Part shown: one piece after another, positions 1 through 6,858 of the stretch | Numbering within the stretch: position 1 is the stretch's first letter | Layout: each line of letters begins with the position of its first letter | NCBI GenBank assembly: GCA_949840475.1 | Contig: CATKXA010000007.1 | Location: 1 to 22,722, forward strand | Length of the DNA: 22,722 nt | Source of the DNA: an uncultured Thermoanaerobacterales bacterium | GTDB lineage: Bacteria > Bacillota > Clostridia > Christensenellales > UBA1242 | Reading direction: 5' to 3' | Position numbers and translations under genes: made by a program | The notes under the pieces: model-generated | Database searches by the model: none | What the model was told of the DNA's origin: nothing | What the model saw: the letters and a program-made list of their open reading frames with translations, nothing else

Positions 1-1044
1 TTTTGTTTGCCCCTCAAACTGAATGTTCTTCATTTTTATAGAAAGTACTGCGGTTAATCCTTCTCTAAAGTCTTCACCCATAAGATTGTTGTCTTTATCT
101 TTTAAAGTGCCGTTTTTACGAGCGAGGTCATTTAATACTCTAGTTAAACCAGATTTATAACCAACCTCATGAGTTCCGCCCTCAATGGTTGCAATATTGT
201 TAACAAAAGAGAAAACACTTTCAGTATAACTGTCTGTATGTTGCATCGCGATTTCTACTTTAATGTTGTTCTCTTCGCCCTCAAATAAGATAGGTTCATC
301 ATAAAGAACATTTTTGCCTTCATTAATGTACTTAACAAAGTCTTTCAAACCGCCGTCATACTTATATGACTTAGTAACAGGTGTTTTTTCATCTTGCCTG
401 CTATCTACTAAGCAAATTTCAACACCTTTATTTAAAAATGCAAGTTCTTTAAGTCTTTTAGAAATGGTGTCAAAACTAAACTCAACTGTTTCAAAAATTG
501 TATCGTCCGGCAAAAAGGTTACGCTTGTTCCTGTGGTAACAGCCTTACCGATTTCAGTAAGAGGCATTACAGTTTGACCGCCCTTTACCTTGCCGTTGAC
601 CTTTTTAGATTCAAATTTAATTTGATATTTTTTACCTTCTCTTTGCACAACAACAGTGCACCATTTAGATAGTGCATTTACAACAGATGCACCTACACCA
701 TGAAGACCACCAGAGTACGCATAGTTATCATTATTAAATTTACCACCAGCATGAAGTTCTGTGTAAACAACCTCAACTGCACTCTTTTTTAAAACTGGAT
801 GCTTATCTACAGGAATACCACGACCATTGTCCTCAACAGTAACAGAGCCGTCCTTATTTAATGTGACAATAATCCTATCACAATACTTGTTGGCAGCTTC
901 GTCAATCGCGTTATCTACAATCTCCCAAATAAGATGATGAAGACCTTTTGGACCTGTTGTACCAATGTACATACCCGGTCTAAGTCTAACAGCGTCAAGT
1001 CCCTCTAAAACTTGTATATCTTTTGCGTCATATGTCTTTGTCAT
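1..1044 (-). CDS. gyrB: DNA gyrase subunit B, N-terminal part (cut by window edge)
   Basis: B subunit of a type IIA topoisomerase, the ATPase half that drives DNA supercoiling. 348 codons are visible; the family is about 640 residues, so the TOPRIM and C-terminal parts lie outside the window. GHKL ATPase motifs are intact: EIVDN (41-45, with the catalytic Glu41 and Mg-binding Asn45), DNGRGIP (72-78) and GGLHGVG (112-118). The last three codons, exactly at base 1, encode the QTK loop whose lysine contacts the ATP gamma-phosphate. The ATG at 1044 has a good AAGGA ribosome binding site. GyrB is preferred over ParE because the text reads HHLIWEIVDN and DNGRGIPV as in Bacillus GyrB, whereas ParE typically has HHLVYEIVDN and RGRGMP; ParE is not excluded. 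It is divergent from murG rather than beside dnaA-recF, at least on this side. Confidence 0.88.
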   Translation of the reverse strand, partial: MTKTYDAKDIQVLEGLDAVRLRPGMYIGTTGPKGLHHLIWEIVDNAIDEAANKYCDRIIVTLNKDGSVTVEDNGRGIPVDKHPVLKKSAVEVVYTELHAGGKFNNDNYAYSGGLHGVGASVVNALSKWCTVVVQREGKKYQIKFESKKVNGKVKGGQTVMPLTEIGKAVTTGTSVTFLPDDTIFETVEFSFDTISKRLKELAFLNKGVEICLVDSRQDEKTPVTKSYKYDGGLKDFVKYINEGKNVLYDEPILFEGEENNIKVEIAMQHTDSYTESVFSFVNNIATIEGGTHEVGYKSGLTRVLNDLARKNGTLKDKDNNLMGEDFREGLTAVLSIKMKNIQFEGQTK

Positions 1045-1079
1045 TTCTGTATCCTTAAATTAGTTATAATAATATATTT

Positions 1080-1108
1080 ATTATAACAAAATCTATATAT
1101 ATAGGCAA
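1080..1108 (-). promoter_or_regulatory. Sigma-A type promoter of gyrB
   Basis: On the minus strand, -35 TTGCCT (1103-1108), a 17-base spacer and -10 TATAAT (1080-1085). This predicts a start near 1073 and a leader of about 30 bases. The surroundings are very AT-rich, and a second TATAAT-like hexamer lies closer to the gene. Confidence 0.6.
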
Positions 1109-1204
1109 AGGATTTTAAAGCTAAAACCTTCAAAAGTACACAAATTTGTTACATAAAAATGTGTGATATTCATAAACTAAACATATAAAGCGTAAGGAGC
1201 AAGT

Positions 1205-2263
1205 ATGAAAATATTATTAACTGGTGGCGGAACAGCTGGACATGTGATTCCTCACATTGCAATGATGGATGATTTTAAGAAAAACTTTGACACAATTATC
1301 TATATCGGTAGCCATGACGGCATAGAAAACTCACTAATAAAATCCCGCAGCGACGTTGTTTATTACCCAATAACTACAACAAAGCTTGTACGTGGTAAAA
1401 TTTTAACCAACTTATTCATTCCTTTTAAGCTTGTAAAGGGTGTTTACCAAGCAAAACGTATTATTAAAAATGAGAAGCCCAACGTAGTCTTTTCTAAAGG
1501 TGGTTTTGTTAGTTTGCCAGTAGTACTTGCTGCTAAAAGACTTAAAGTTCCAGTGGTTGCACACGAAAGTGACCTAAATATGGGGCTTGCTAACAGGTTG
1601 TCTAAAAGGAGTGCAAAAGTCATTTGTACAACCTTTGAAAAAACAGCAGACAGTATAAAGAATAAAGGAGTTTATGTTGGGTCCCCTCTTAAAACTGATA
1701 TGTTTAAAGACAAACAAAGAGCCAAGGAAAATCTTGGCATACATACACAAAAGCCAGTGCTAGTTGTAACAGGTGGAAGCCTTGGAGCTAAGGCACTCAA
1801 CAAGCAAATACGTGATAACCTAAAACAACTGACAAAAACTTTTTTTGTACTACATATAACTGGCAAAAACAACCTTGACCCAACACTTAAAATTTTAACA
1901 GACTATAAGCAGATAGAGTTTTCTAATGACATGGGCTCAGTTTTGTCCTCTGCTGATATTGTTGTATCTCGTGCTGGCTCTAATACAATTTTTGAAATAG
2001 CAGCACTTAAAAAGCCTATGTTACTTGTGCCACTACCAAAAGGCAACTCACGTGGTGACCAAGTAGATAACGCCAAGTACTTTAACCAAAAAGGCTACGC
2101 CAATTTTGTTACTGAAGACCAACTAGATAGCATTTCAATCGTAACTCCAATAATGCAAACATATAACGAAAGAGGCAAACTTATAGATAACCTTACCAAG
2201 GCTAATATAGAGCCGGGAAACAAAAAACTTTTAGAAGTTATTATGCAAAATGTTAAGGCATAA
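1205..2263 (+). CDS. murG: UDP-GlcNAc--lipid I GlcNAc transferase MurG
   Basis: Peripheral membrane GT-B glycosyltransferase that adds GlcNAc to lipid I to make lipid II, the last cytoplasmic step of peptidoglycan precursor synthesis. Its 352 residues match the usual family length. The N-domain glycine loop is GGGTAGH (7-13), followed by the acceptor-side motif AHESDLNMGLANR (119-131). The C-domain has GGSLGAKALN (190-199) and the UDP-GlcNAc-binding stretch SRAGSNTIFEIAALKKPML (255-273) with GDQVDNA (284-290). AAGGAG lies 6 bases before the ATG. The gene stands alone instead of in a division/cell-wall (dcw) cluster. No clean promoter is seen; a perfect 10-base palindrome lies at 1140-1149. 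It ends at a bidirectional terminator. Confidence 0.95.
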   Translation: MKILLTGGGTAGHVIPHIAMMDDFKKNFDTIIYIGSHDGIENSLIKSRSDVVYYPITTTKLVRGKILTNLFIPFKLVKGVYQAKRIIKNEKPNVVFSKGGFVSLPVVLAAKRLKVPVVAHESDLNMGLANRLSKRSAKVICTTFEKTADSIKNKGVYVGSPLKTDMFKDKQRAKENLGIHTQKPVLVVTGGSLGAKALNKQIRDNLKQLTKTFFVLHITGKNNLDPTLKILTDYKQIEFSNDMGSVLSSADIVVSRAGSNTIFEIAALKKPMLLVPLPKGNSRGDQVDNAKYFNQKGYANFVTEDQLDSISIVTPIMQTYNERGKLIDNLTKANIEPGNKKLLEVIMQNVKA

Positions 2264-2264
2264 T

Positions 2265-2290
2265 AAAAACACACCAAATGGTGTGTTTTT
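2265..2290. terminator. Bidirectional intrinsic terminator between murG and the convergent gene
   Basis: An 11-base perfect inverted repeat, AAAAACACACC / GGTGTGTTTTT, with a 4-base AAAT loop. The A-run on one side becomes a U-run on either transcript, so it can stop both murG and the gene at 2292-3293. Confidence 0.85.
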
Positions 2291-2291
2291 A

Positions 2292-3293
2292 TTATTCTCC
2301 TTTTTCAGGACATTTGCTCACTACATAGCTTTGCTCAGAAATATACGAAATATTAGCAATAAGCTTTTTAAGTTGTCTACATATCTCTTTAGCTTGGCTT
2401 GTGCTAGCATTATTTCTAAGTGGCATTGCATTCTCACTTAAGAATTTTTGATATTTTACTACAAAGTCTTTATATAAATCATATGATGATGCAGAAAATT
2501 GATTTCGTAAGTCTACAATGCAGTCTTTAGTAAGTTCCTCATATAGATTATTAGCTTCTCCAATGCTTGCAAGTCTTTCAATTTCAGCAGGATCACTCTT
2601 TGCTTGGTATGCAACGCTCTTGTTCCCAGCAACCATGCTAGACAATTTATCAATGCCATTATTCTTCTCTTTAGGCTTAACAGCAAAAAGCTCTGGATAA
2701 TCATTTAGTTCAGAAAAGTTTAAGTATACTTCTTTAAAGCCTTCTTGATAGCCATTATTAAAAATGTCTATACTTGCACTATTTTCAACAATAGTACACA
2801 ATGAACTGTCTATTCTTTGATTAATTTTTGAAATAAGCTCAAGAAACTTGTCTAAATCATTAATAGTAGTTGCTATATTACCAACTTTAATTGATTGATT
2901 TGTCAAATCTATAATACGAGATAAAATATTATTATAAATTCTGTGTTGCTCAATATATTTAGTTTCATAAATAAATTTAGTAGCTAACTTAGCTATTGCT
3001 TGAAATTCTATGTCATAGTCGTCAGAAAGTTTCTCTTTTTTAATATACTTTTCCATCTTAACTAGAATTTCTGATGATACTCCATGAATGACTTTTAAGT
3101 TTTCAAGTAATTCATATAAACACTCCGGATATTTATAAGGAACCGAAGCTATTAAAAGCATACGCTTTGCTAAAAAAGTATTTGTAACATTGAAATATAA
3201 ACCCTCTATCATCTTGGCTAAGGTTTTTAATTCAACAAGCTTAAGATGATCCAATCTAATTTCTGAATATTGCTCAATTTGTGTATTGTCCAT
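2292..3293 (-). CDS. Uncharacterised cytoplasmic protein, 333 aa
   Basis: I do not recognise this family. The protein is soluble, with no signal peptide or membrane segment, and looks mostly alpha-helical with long stretches of Leu/Ile/Lys/Glu, particularly residues 1-180. A more polar linker near 200-235 (rich in Lys, Asn, Ser) separates this from a helical C-terminal part ending in a short polar tail. Cysteines are few and scattered, and no catalytic motif is visible. The gene is well supported: it is long, uses AT-rich codons like its neighbours, has a strong GAGGTG ribosome binding site and its own near-consensus promoter, and ends at a terminator. It is monocistronic. Function is unknown. 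Confidence 0.75.
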   Translation of the reverse strand: MDNTQIEQYSEIRLDHLKLVELKTLAKMIEGLYFNVTNTFLAKRMLLIASVPYKYPECLYELLENLKVIHGVSSEILVKMEKYIKKEKLSDDYDIEFQAIAKLATKFIYETKYIEQHRIYNNILSRIIDLTNQSIKVGNIATTINDLDKFLELISKINQRIDSSLCTIVENSASIDIFNNGYQEGFKEVYLNFSELNDYPELFAVKPKEKNNGIDKLSSMVAGNKSVAYQAKSDPAEIERLASIGEANNLYEELTKDCIVDLRNQFSASSYDLYKDFVVKYQKFLSENAMPLRNNASTSQAKEICRQLKKLIANISYISEQSYVVSKCPEKGE

Positions 3294-3318
3294 TTTTCAC
3301 CTCATATATAATGAACTT

Positions 3319-3347
3319 AGTATACCACGCTATTTTCACTATGTAAA
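3319..3347 (-). promoter_or_regulatory. Promoter of the 333-aa orphan gene
   Basis: Minus strand: -35 TTTACA (3342-3347), 17-base spacer, -10 TATACT (3319-3324), each 5 of 6 to consensus. It lies just upstream of the GAGGTG-ATG start at 3293. Confidence 0.7.
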
Positions 3348-3391
3348 TACCCAATTTTTATTTTTTTCGATAAATTTTTTTGCAATAAAAT

Positions 3392-3414
3392 AAGTCGAGG
3401 TAACCCCTCGACTT
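3392..3414 (-). terminator. Terminator of the DUF1538/P-II operon
   Basis: A perfect 9-base inverted repeat AAGTCGAGG / CCTCGACTT with a 5-base loop. On the minus strand a T-rich ATTTTATT tail follows. It lies about 45 bases after the stop of the last P-II-like gene and insulates it from the promoter at 3319-3347. Confidence 0.75.
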
Positions 3415-3459
3415 TTTGCAAAAATTAAAATTGCTACTTATATTTTTTCTTTGAAATCT

Positions 3460-3840
3460 CTAAGTGTTAATAAAATCCTCTGCTCTGTCGTCATCAGTAA
3501 ATTTCGCATGGGTCATACCGGTAACGTAAGATACAGGCAGTGCAAATACCATACCACGAGCAAGTGATTGATAGTCAGTAGACGAGTAAATTGCCTTCAT
3601 GATAGGCACAACGACCTCTTCTTTTACTAAAATTAATACCACTTCATTTTCAGGGTCGATTTTAAAACCAAAAAACTTACGCTCACTGCTACCGTTGCCC
3701 TTGCCCTGCAAAATAACAGCACCCTTTGCTCCTGCCGATTTAGCTGCAAAAACCACCTCGTCACTATAGCCTCGTTGAACAACTGCAACTATAAGTTTGT
3801 ATACGTCGTTATCAAAAATGTTATTATCAAAAATATCCAT
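3460..3840 (-). CDS. P-II-like signalling protein (second copy in the DUF1538 operon)
   Basis: A GlnB/P-II-type trimeric sensor fold, inferred from the layout. Strand 1 is KLIVAVV (15-21) and GAKGAVILQGKG (37-48) matches the beta-2/start-of-T-loop signature. EVVLILV (66-72) is beta-3, and GMVFALPVSYVTGM (96-109) matches the C-terminal P-II signature. The T-loop between GKG and beta-3 is short and has KFFGF where classical GlnB carries the uridylylated tyrosine, so GlnD-type modification is unlikely. Classical P-II proteins bind ATP/ADP and 2-oxoglutarate and control transporters or glutamine synthetase; here the likely partner is the co-transcribed DUF1538 membrane protein. At 126 residues it is slightly longer than GlnB (112). 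AAGGGG lies 8 bases before the ATG; the gap to the first P-II-like gene is 12 bases. Confidence 0.78.
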   Translation of the reverse strand: MDIFDNNIFDNDVYKLIVAVVQRGYSDEVVFAAKSAGAKGAVILQGKGNGSSERKFFGFKIDPENEVVLILVKEEVVVPIMKAIYSSTDYQSLARGMVFALPVSYVTGMTHAKFTDDDRAEDFINT

Positions 3841-3852
3841 AAATCTATCCCC

Positions 3853-4236
3853 TTACTCTATAAATAGTGCCTTTGCACCAAGGTAACCATCAATATCTAT
3901 AGTGAAACCTTTACCATTTCCCGCTTCATTAAGTTTAAACTCATTGCCGATAGTGTGCATGTAAGTCTTAACGTCCTCAATTCTAGCTAAAGAAAAGCAA
4001 ACACAAACATCATCAGTACCAATTTTTAGTGATTGGAATATTGAGCTTCTTGAAACGCCTATTCCTCGCATTGTGCTAACCACCTTTCCACCAAGCTCGT
4101 TAATTCGTTCTTTAAGCCTCGCCTCTTCCTTACGCTTAACAATGAACACGCACATTGAAAGTTCATTTATCTCATTAAGCTTAGGTTTTCTTCTCATACG
4201 CGAAGCAGTATTGTTATTAACCTTTGATCTCATCAT
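3853..4236 (-). CDS. Divergent P-II-like protein (first copy in the DUF1538 operon)
   Basis: Small protein with the same strand-helix-strand order as P-II proteins but more divergent. It has CVFIVKR (29-35) as beta-1, ELGGKVVSTMRGIG (47-60) as helix end/beta-2, a very short T-loop region SRSSIFQSLKIG, a central strand DVCVCFSL (76-83) and GNGKGFTIDIDGYLGA (106-121) at the P-II C-terminal signature position. Residues 1-25 are an extra basic N-terminal tail. The call rests on pattern and position: it overlaps the end of the DUF1538 gene by 20 bases and precedes a clearer P-II-like gene. Two ATGs are adjacent (4236 and 4233), and AGGAG sits 4 or 7 bases ahead, so the second may be the true start. 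Nucleotide binding cannot be judged by eye. Confidence 0.6.
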   Translation of the reverse strand: MMRSKVNNNTASRMRRKPKLNEINELSMCVFIVKRKEEARLKERINELGGKVVSTMRGIGVSRSSIFQSLKIGTDDVCVCFSLARIEDVKTYMHTIGNEFKLNEAGNGKGFTIDIDGYLGAKALFIE

Positions 4237-5851
4237 TTTGCTCCTTGTTTGCTTTAATTTCTTGAAGCTGTTGTGCTAGCATTATTTCCTCGTCGTAATT
4301 ATCCTGCCTCTCTTTTTCAAGCTCTTTTAATGCTTGCTTACGGTTAAAAGCCTCTTCGAGCGAATCAATATTTGAGTACATATCGAGGCCATAAGATATT
4401 CTAAGAGCCTTTTTGTATTCACGCTTAGAGTTGGCTCCAAGCTTAATTTTATATACAACACCCAAAATTTCGAGTACAAGTATTGGCATCGTTGCAACAA
4501 TCGCAATTATGCCAAAGCCTTCCACTGCTCCTCCGTTTTGCGAAGCAAAGCCAATCATAAGTGGTAAAACAAACGCAGCACTCATTGGTCCAGAAGCAAC
4601 GCCACCAGAGTCGAACGCGATAGCTGTAAACGTATCAGACGAGAACGGCATTAAAATAAAGATTAAGCCGTAAGAAATAGCCATTATTATCCAGAAAGGT
4701 ATGTCATAAATTATACGAATAGTAGATAATGAAACAGCGAGCATCATTGCAACAGCAATGGACAATACTACAACATTTCGTCTAATGTTACCTTGTGTAA
4801 CATCTTCAACTTGGGCTCCAAGCACCCTAACTGACGGCTCAGTAAAGGTTATGATAAAGCCAACTAATACAGAAACTATAATAGCAAATGTTGGGGTACG
4901 AGTCGCTAAGAATAAGCCAACTTTTTCGCCCATTTCGAGCATACCAAACTCAATACCAAACAAGAAAAGATAAAGCCCTATATATGTTATTACACAACCA
5001 ACAGAAAGCGATATCTTTTTCTTTTTAGAAAGTTTTAAAAAGCAAAGGTCAAAGATAAGGAAAACTACAACAAGTGGCACAATGGCAAGAGTTGTGTTCA
5101 TTAAAACTTCAACAAACACATTAAAGTCCGCACTATTAACAACCTCAGCAGTATTATCTCTACCCATGCAAATTAACGACAAAATTAGCACCGCTAAAAT
5201 AGGACCTACAGTTGCAATACCGATAACACCAAAGTTGTCACTTCCACTTTTAGAACTCTTAGATTTAGCAACACCCGCAGTGAGTGCAAGCAAAAATGGA
5301 GAAGTTACAATACCTGTTGTTGTTCCACCAGCATCAAAAGCAACGGCAATGAGGTTGTTTGGCACAAAAATAGCTACAATAAGTACTATGACCCCAAGTA
5401 CAAACATCATTATTTTATAATTGATATTTTTAACAATTCTAAAAAGAGCAACAGCAACAAAAGCACCGACACCTGCACCGATAACAAATATGAAAAGGAA
5501 CTTAGGTATATTAACAACACCAGTTTCTGCAATTTGAGAACTGAGTACACTTAAGTCTGGCTCAGCGATTGTAGCAAAAAGACCAAATATAAACGCGAAG
5601 AACATAATTACTGCAAACTTAGAGAATTTATTAACAGAATTACCAACGTAATCTCCCATTCTCATTATTGAGCCGTCTACGCCGCTTAGGAACAATATTT
5701 CGCCAATGGTAATAATTACTATTGATGCAATGAATTTTAAAAGTATAGATGTTTCAAAGTTTGCAAAACCAAAGTGCAAAACGAGCACCACCAATAAAAT
5801 TGGTAGCATTGAAAGTCCAACATCTTTAAGCTTTATCAAAAAGTATTTCAT
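4217..5851 (-). CDS. DUF1538 membrane protein with two tandem repeats (UmpAB-type fusion)
   Basis: A 544-residue polytopic inner-membrane protein, probably a transporter. Residues about 5-228 and 247-470 are two copies of the same module. Each has an MG(D/E)xVG motif (65-70 and 307-312), an EPxxxVL motif (97-103 and 338-344) and an AFDxGGxxxG motif (171-180 and 412-421) between hydrophobic helices. This is the DUF1538 pattern. From memory, a pair of separate DUF1538 proteins (UmpA/UmpB) in a Halomonas species was reported to act as a two-component Na+/H+ antiporter; here both halves are in one chain. The conserved acidic residues inside membrane motifs fit ion coupling, but substrate is inferred. 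The C-terminal 55 residues form a charged, coiled-coil-like cytoplasmic tail. GAGGTG lies before the ATG. It sits 11 bases after the upstream gene and overlaps the downstream P-II-like gene. Confidence 0.85.
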   Translation of the reverse strand: MKYFLIKLKDVGLSMLPILLVVLVLHFGFANFETSILLKFIASIVIITIGEILFLSGVDGSIMRMGDYVGNSVNKFSKFAVIMFFAFIFGLFATIAEPDLSVLSSQIAETGVVNIPKFLFIFVIGAGVGAFVAVALFRIVKNINYKIMMFVLGVIVLIVAIFVPNNLIAVAFDAGGTTTGIVTSPFLLALTAGVAKSKSSKSGSDNFGVIGIATVGPILAVLILSLICMGRDNTAEVVNSADFNVFVEVLMNTTLAIVPLVVVFLIFDLCFLKLSKKKKISLSVGCVITYIGLYLFLFGIEFGMLEMGEKVGLFLATRTPTFAIIVSVLVGFIITFTEPSVRVLGAQVEDVTQGNIRRNVVVLSIAVAMMLAVSLSTIRIIYDIPFWIIMAISYGLIFILMPFSSDTFTAIAFDSGGVASGPMSAAFVLPLMIGFASQNGGAVEGFGIIAIVATMPILVLEILGVVYKIKLGANSKREYKKALRISYGLDMYSNIDSLEEAFNRKQALKELEKERQDNYDEEIMLAQQLQEIKANKEQNDEIKG

Positions 5852-5862
5852 AACACCTCTTC

Positions 5863-6654
5863 TTACCAGTCGATTGATGTGATGACGTCGGCATCAAAAC
5901 GTCTTTTGCTTTTGCCACGTGGCTTGCGATTAGTCTTTTTCTTTGTTACAGCTTGGTCGCTGTTTGCCACATTTACTACTTTTGTTTGTGGCTTTTCAAT
6001 TATAGGTTCAGCTTTTGGCTTTTCAGCTTCAACTATTTCGAGTTTTATTCTATTAGGTTTTTCTTCCATTTCAAGTTTGTTAGCAGGCTCTTTAACCGCA
6101 TTTGTAGCTTTTGATTGAGATTTATACTTATCTATCATATCTTGAAGCGTTGACTGCCTTCTAGCACGCTCCTCCAAAAAGGACCTTGAGCTATTATCAA
6201 TTTCGCCTCTGTCACTTTTTAAATTGAGCTTGGTTGCTGCAATATCTATAGCAGAAAGTTGTTTTCTCTGGATAAAATCTCCACCAGGCATGGAGATATG
6301 ATTTTCTTCTTCGTCACTCGCTTTGCTGCTCGAAATTGGAGCAACTGGCTTGGTATCTTTAAATGGTGGAAAACTTTGCTTTGGAGCGGCTGGCTTATTT
6401 AAGTTTCTCCAGTCCTTAAACTTTTTCAAGTCAATAAAGTCAGTATCTGGCTTTGACAATGAGTTTTTATAGCGGAGTTTATTTGGGTTGGAAATTTGTA
6501 AAGTATCGGCATCCGCGTCAGTTTTATATGCACGTGTAACAGCATTAGCCCTGCTGCTTTTTGCATAACGAGCTTCTGCTTCTTCAGCTGTTACTTCTTT
6601 TAAAGCTTTGATGAATGCACGTTTTTTCATTTTTTGCTCAAAAAATTCCAACAT
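5863..6654 (-). CDS. Charged, low-complexity protein heading the DUF1538/P-II operon
   Basis: No recognised family. Apart from a short amphipathic N-terminal helix (FEQKMKKRAFIKALKEV) the 263 residues look disordered: Lys, Glu, Ser, Pro, Ala and Asn dominate and there is no hydrophobic core. A Lys/Arg-rich segment (KKKTNRKPRGKSKRR) precedes a short C-terminal tail ending in ITSIDW. No membrane segment or signal peptide is present. The ATG at 6654 is chosen because AGGGA is 8 bases ahead of it; a TTG two codons upstream (6660) would lie too close to that site. It is the first gene of the operon, 11 bases ahead of the DUF1538 gene, so a scaffold or regulatory role for the membrane protein is conceivable but not shown. 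Confidence 0.7.
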   Translation of the reverse strand: MLEFFEQKMKKRAFIKALKEVTAEEAEARYAKSSRANAVTRAYKTDADADTLQISNPNKLRYKNSLSKPDTDFIDLKKFKDWRNLNKPAAPKQSFPPFKDTKPVAPISSSKASDEEENHISMPGGDFIQRKQLSAIDIAATKLNLKSDRGEIDNSSRSFLEERARRQSTLQDMIDKYKSQSKATNAVKEPANKLEMEEKPNRIKLEIVEAEKPKAEPIIEKPQTKVVNVANSDQAVTKKKTNRKPRGKSKRRFDADVITSIDW

Positions 6655-6686
6655 AACCAACTTTCCCTAAATTTATTTTCCGTATA

Positions 6687-6715
6687 ATTATATATTATAA
6701 ATTGTATTTTTCCAA
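6687..6715 (-). promoter_or_regulatory. Promoter of the DUF1538/P-II operon
   Basis: Minus strand: -35 TTGGAA (6710-6715), 17-base spacer, -10 TATAAT (6687-6692). It is about 100 bases from the divergent promoter of the WYL regulator. The CCAAAT overlapping the -35 recurs inverted as ATTTGG near 6750. Confidence 0.62.
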
Positions 6716-6810
6716 ATATTTTGAGCCGTTTTTTAATAAATACAACATAATTTGGCATTTTGTCGGTTATTGACTTATTTTATATTATTCAAACATTTGT
6801 TCTAATTTTC

Positions 6811-6839
6811 TTGATTAGGCCAGACTATTCATTTATAAT
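6811..6839 (+). promoter_or_regulatory. Promoter of the WYL regulator
   Basis: -35 TTGATT (6811-6816), 17-base spacer, perfect -10 TATAAT (6834-6839). The predicted start near 6846 leaves only about 13 bases before the ATG at 6859, just enough for the AGGAG ribosome binding site. Confidence 0.65.
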
Positions 6840-6858
6840 AAAAGCTAGGAGAATTGAA

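Noticed and set aside
314..577. Plus-strand open frame of 87 codons opposite gyrB
   Set aside because: It lies wholly antisense to the well-supported gyrB frame, has no ribosome binding site, and its protein is a low-complexity Ser/Thr/Leu shadow.
2250..2441. Plus-strand 63-codon frame reading out of the end of murG
   Set aside because: It crosses a strong bidirectional terminator and is antisense to the following gene.
4413..5420. Several plus-strand open frames opposite the DUF1538 gene
   Set aside because: They are antisense to a membrane protein with clear motifs; no ribosome sites or promoters were seen and their compositions are typical shadow translations.
6760..6858. Longer N-terminus of the WYL regulator starting at TTG 6760
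   Set aside because: It would translate through the best promoter in the region, has no ribosome site, and adds a hydrophobic stretch not expected before the HTH. The ATG at 6859 with AGGAG is better.
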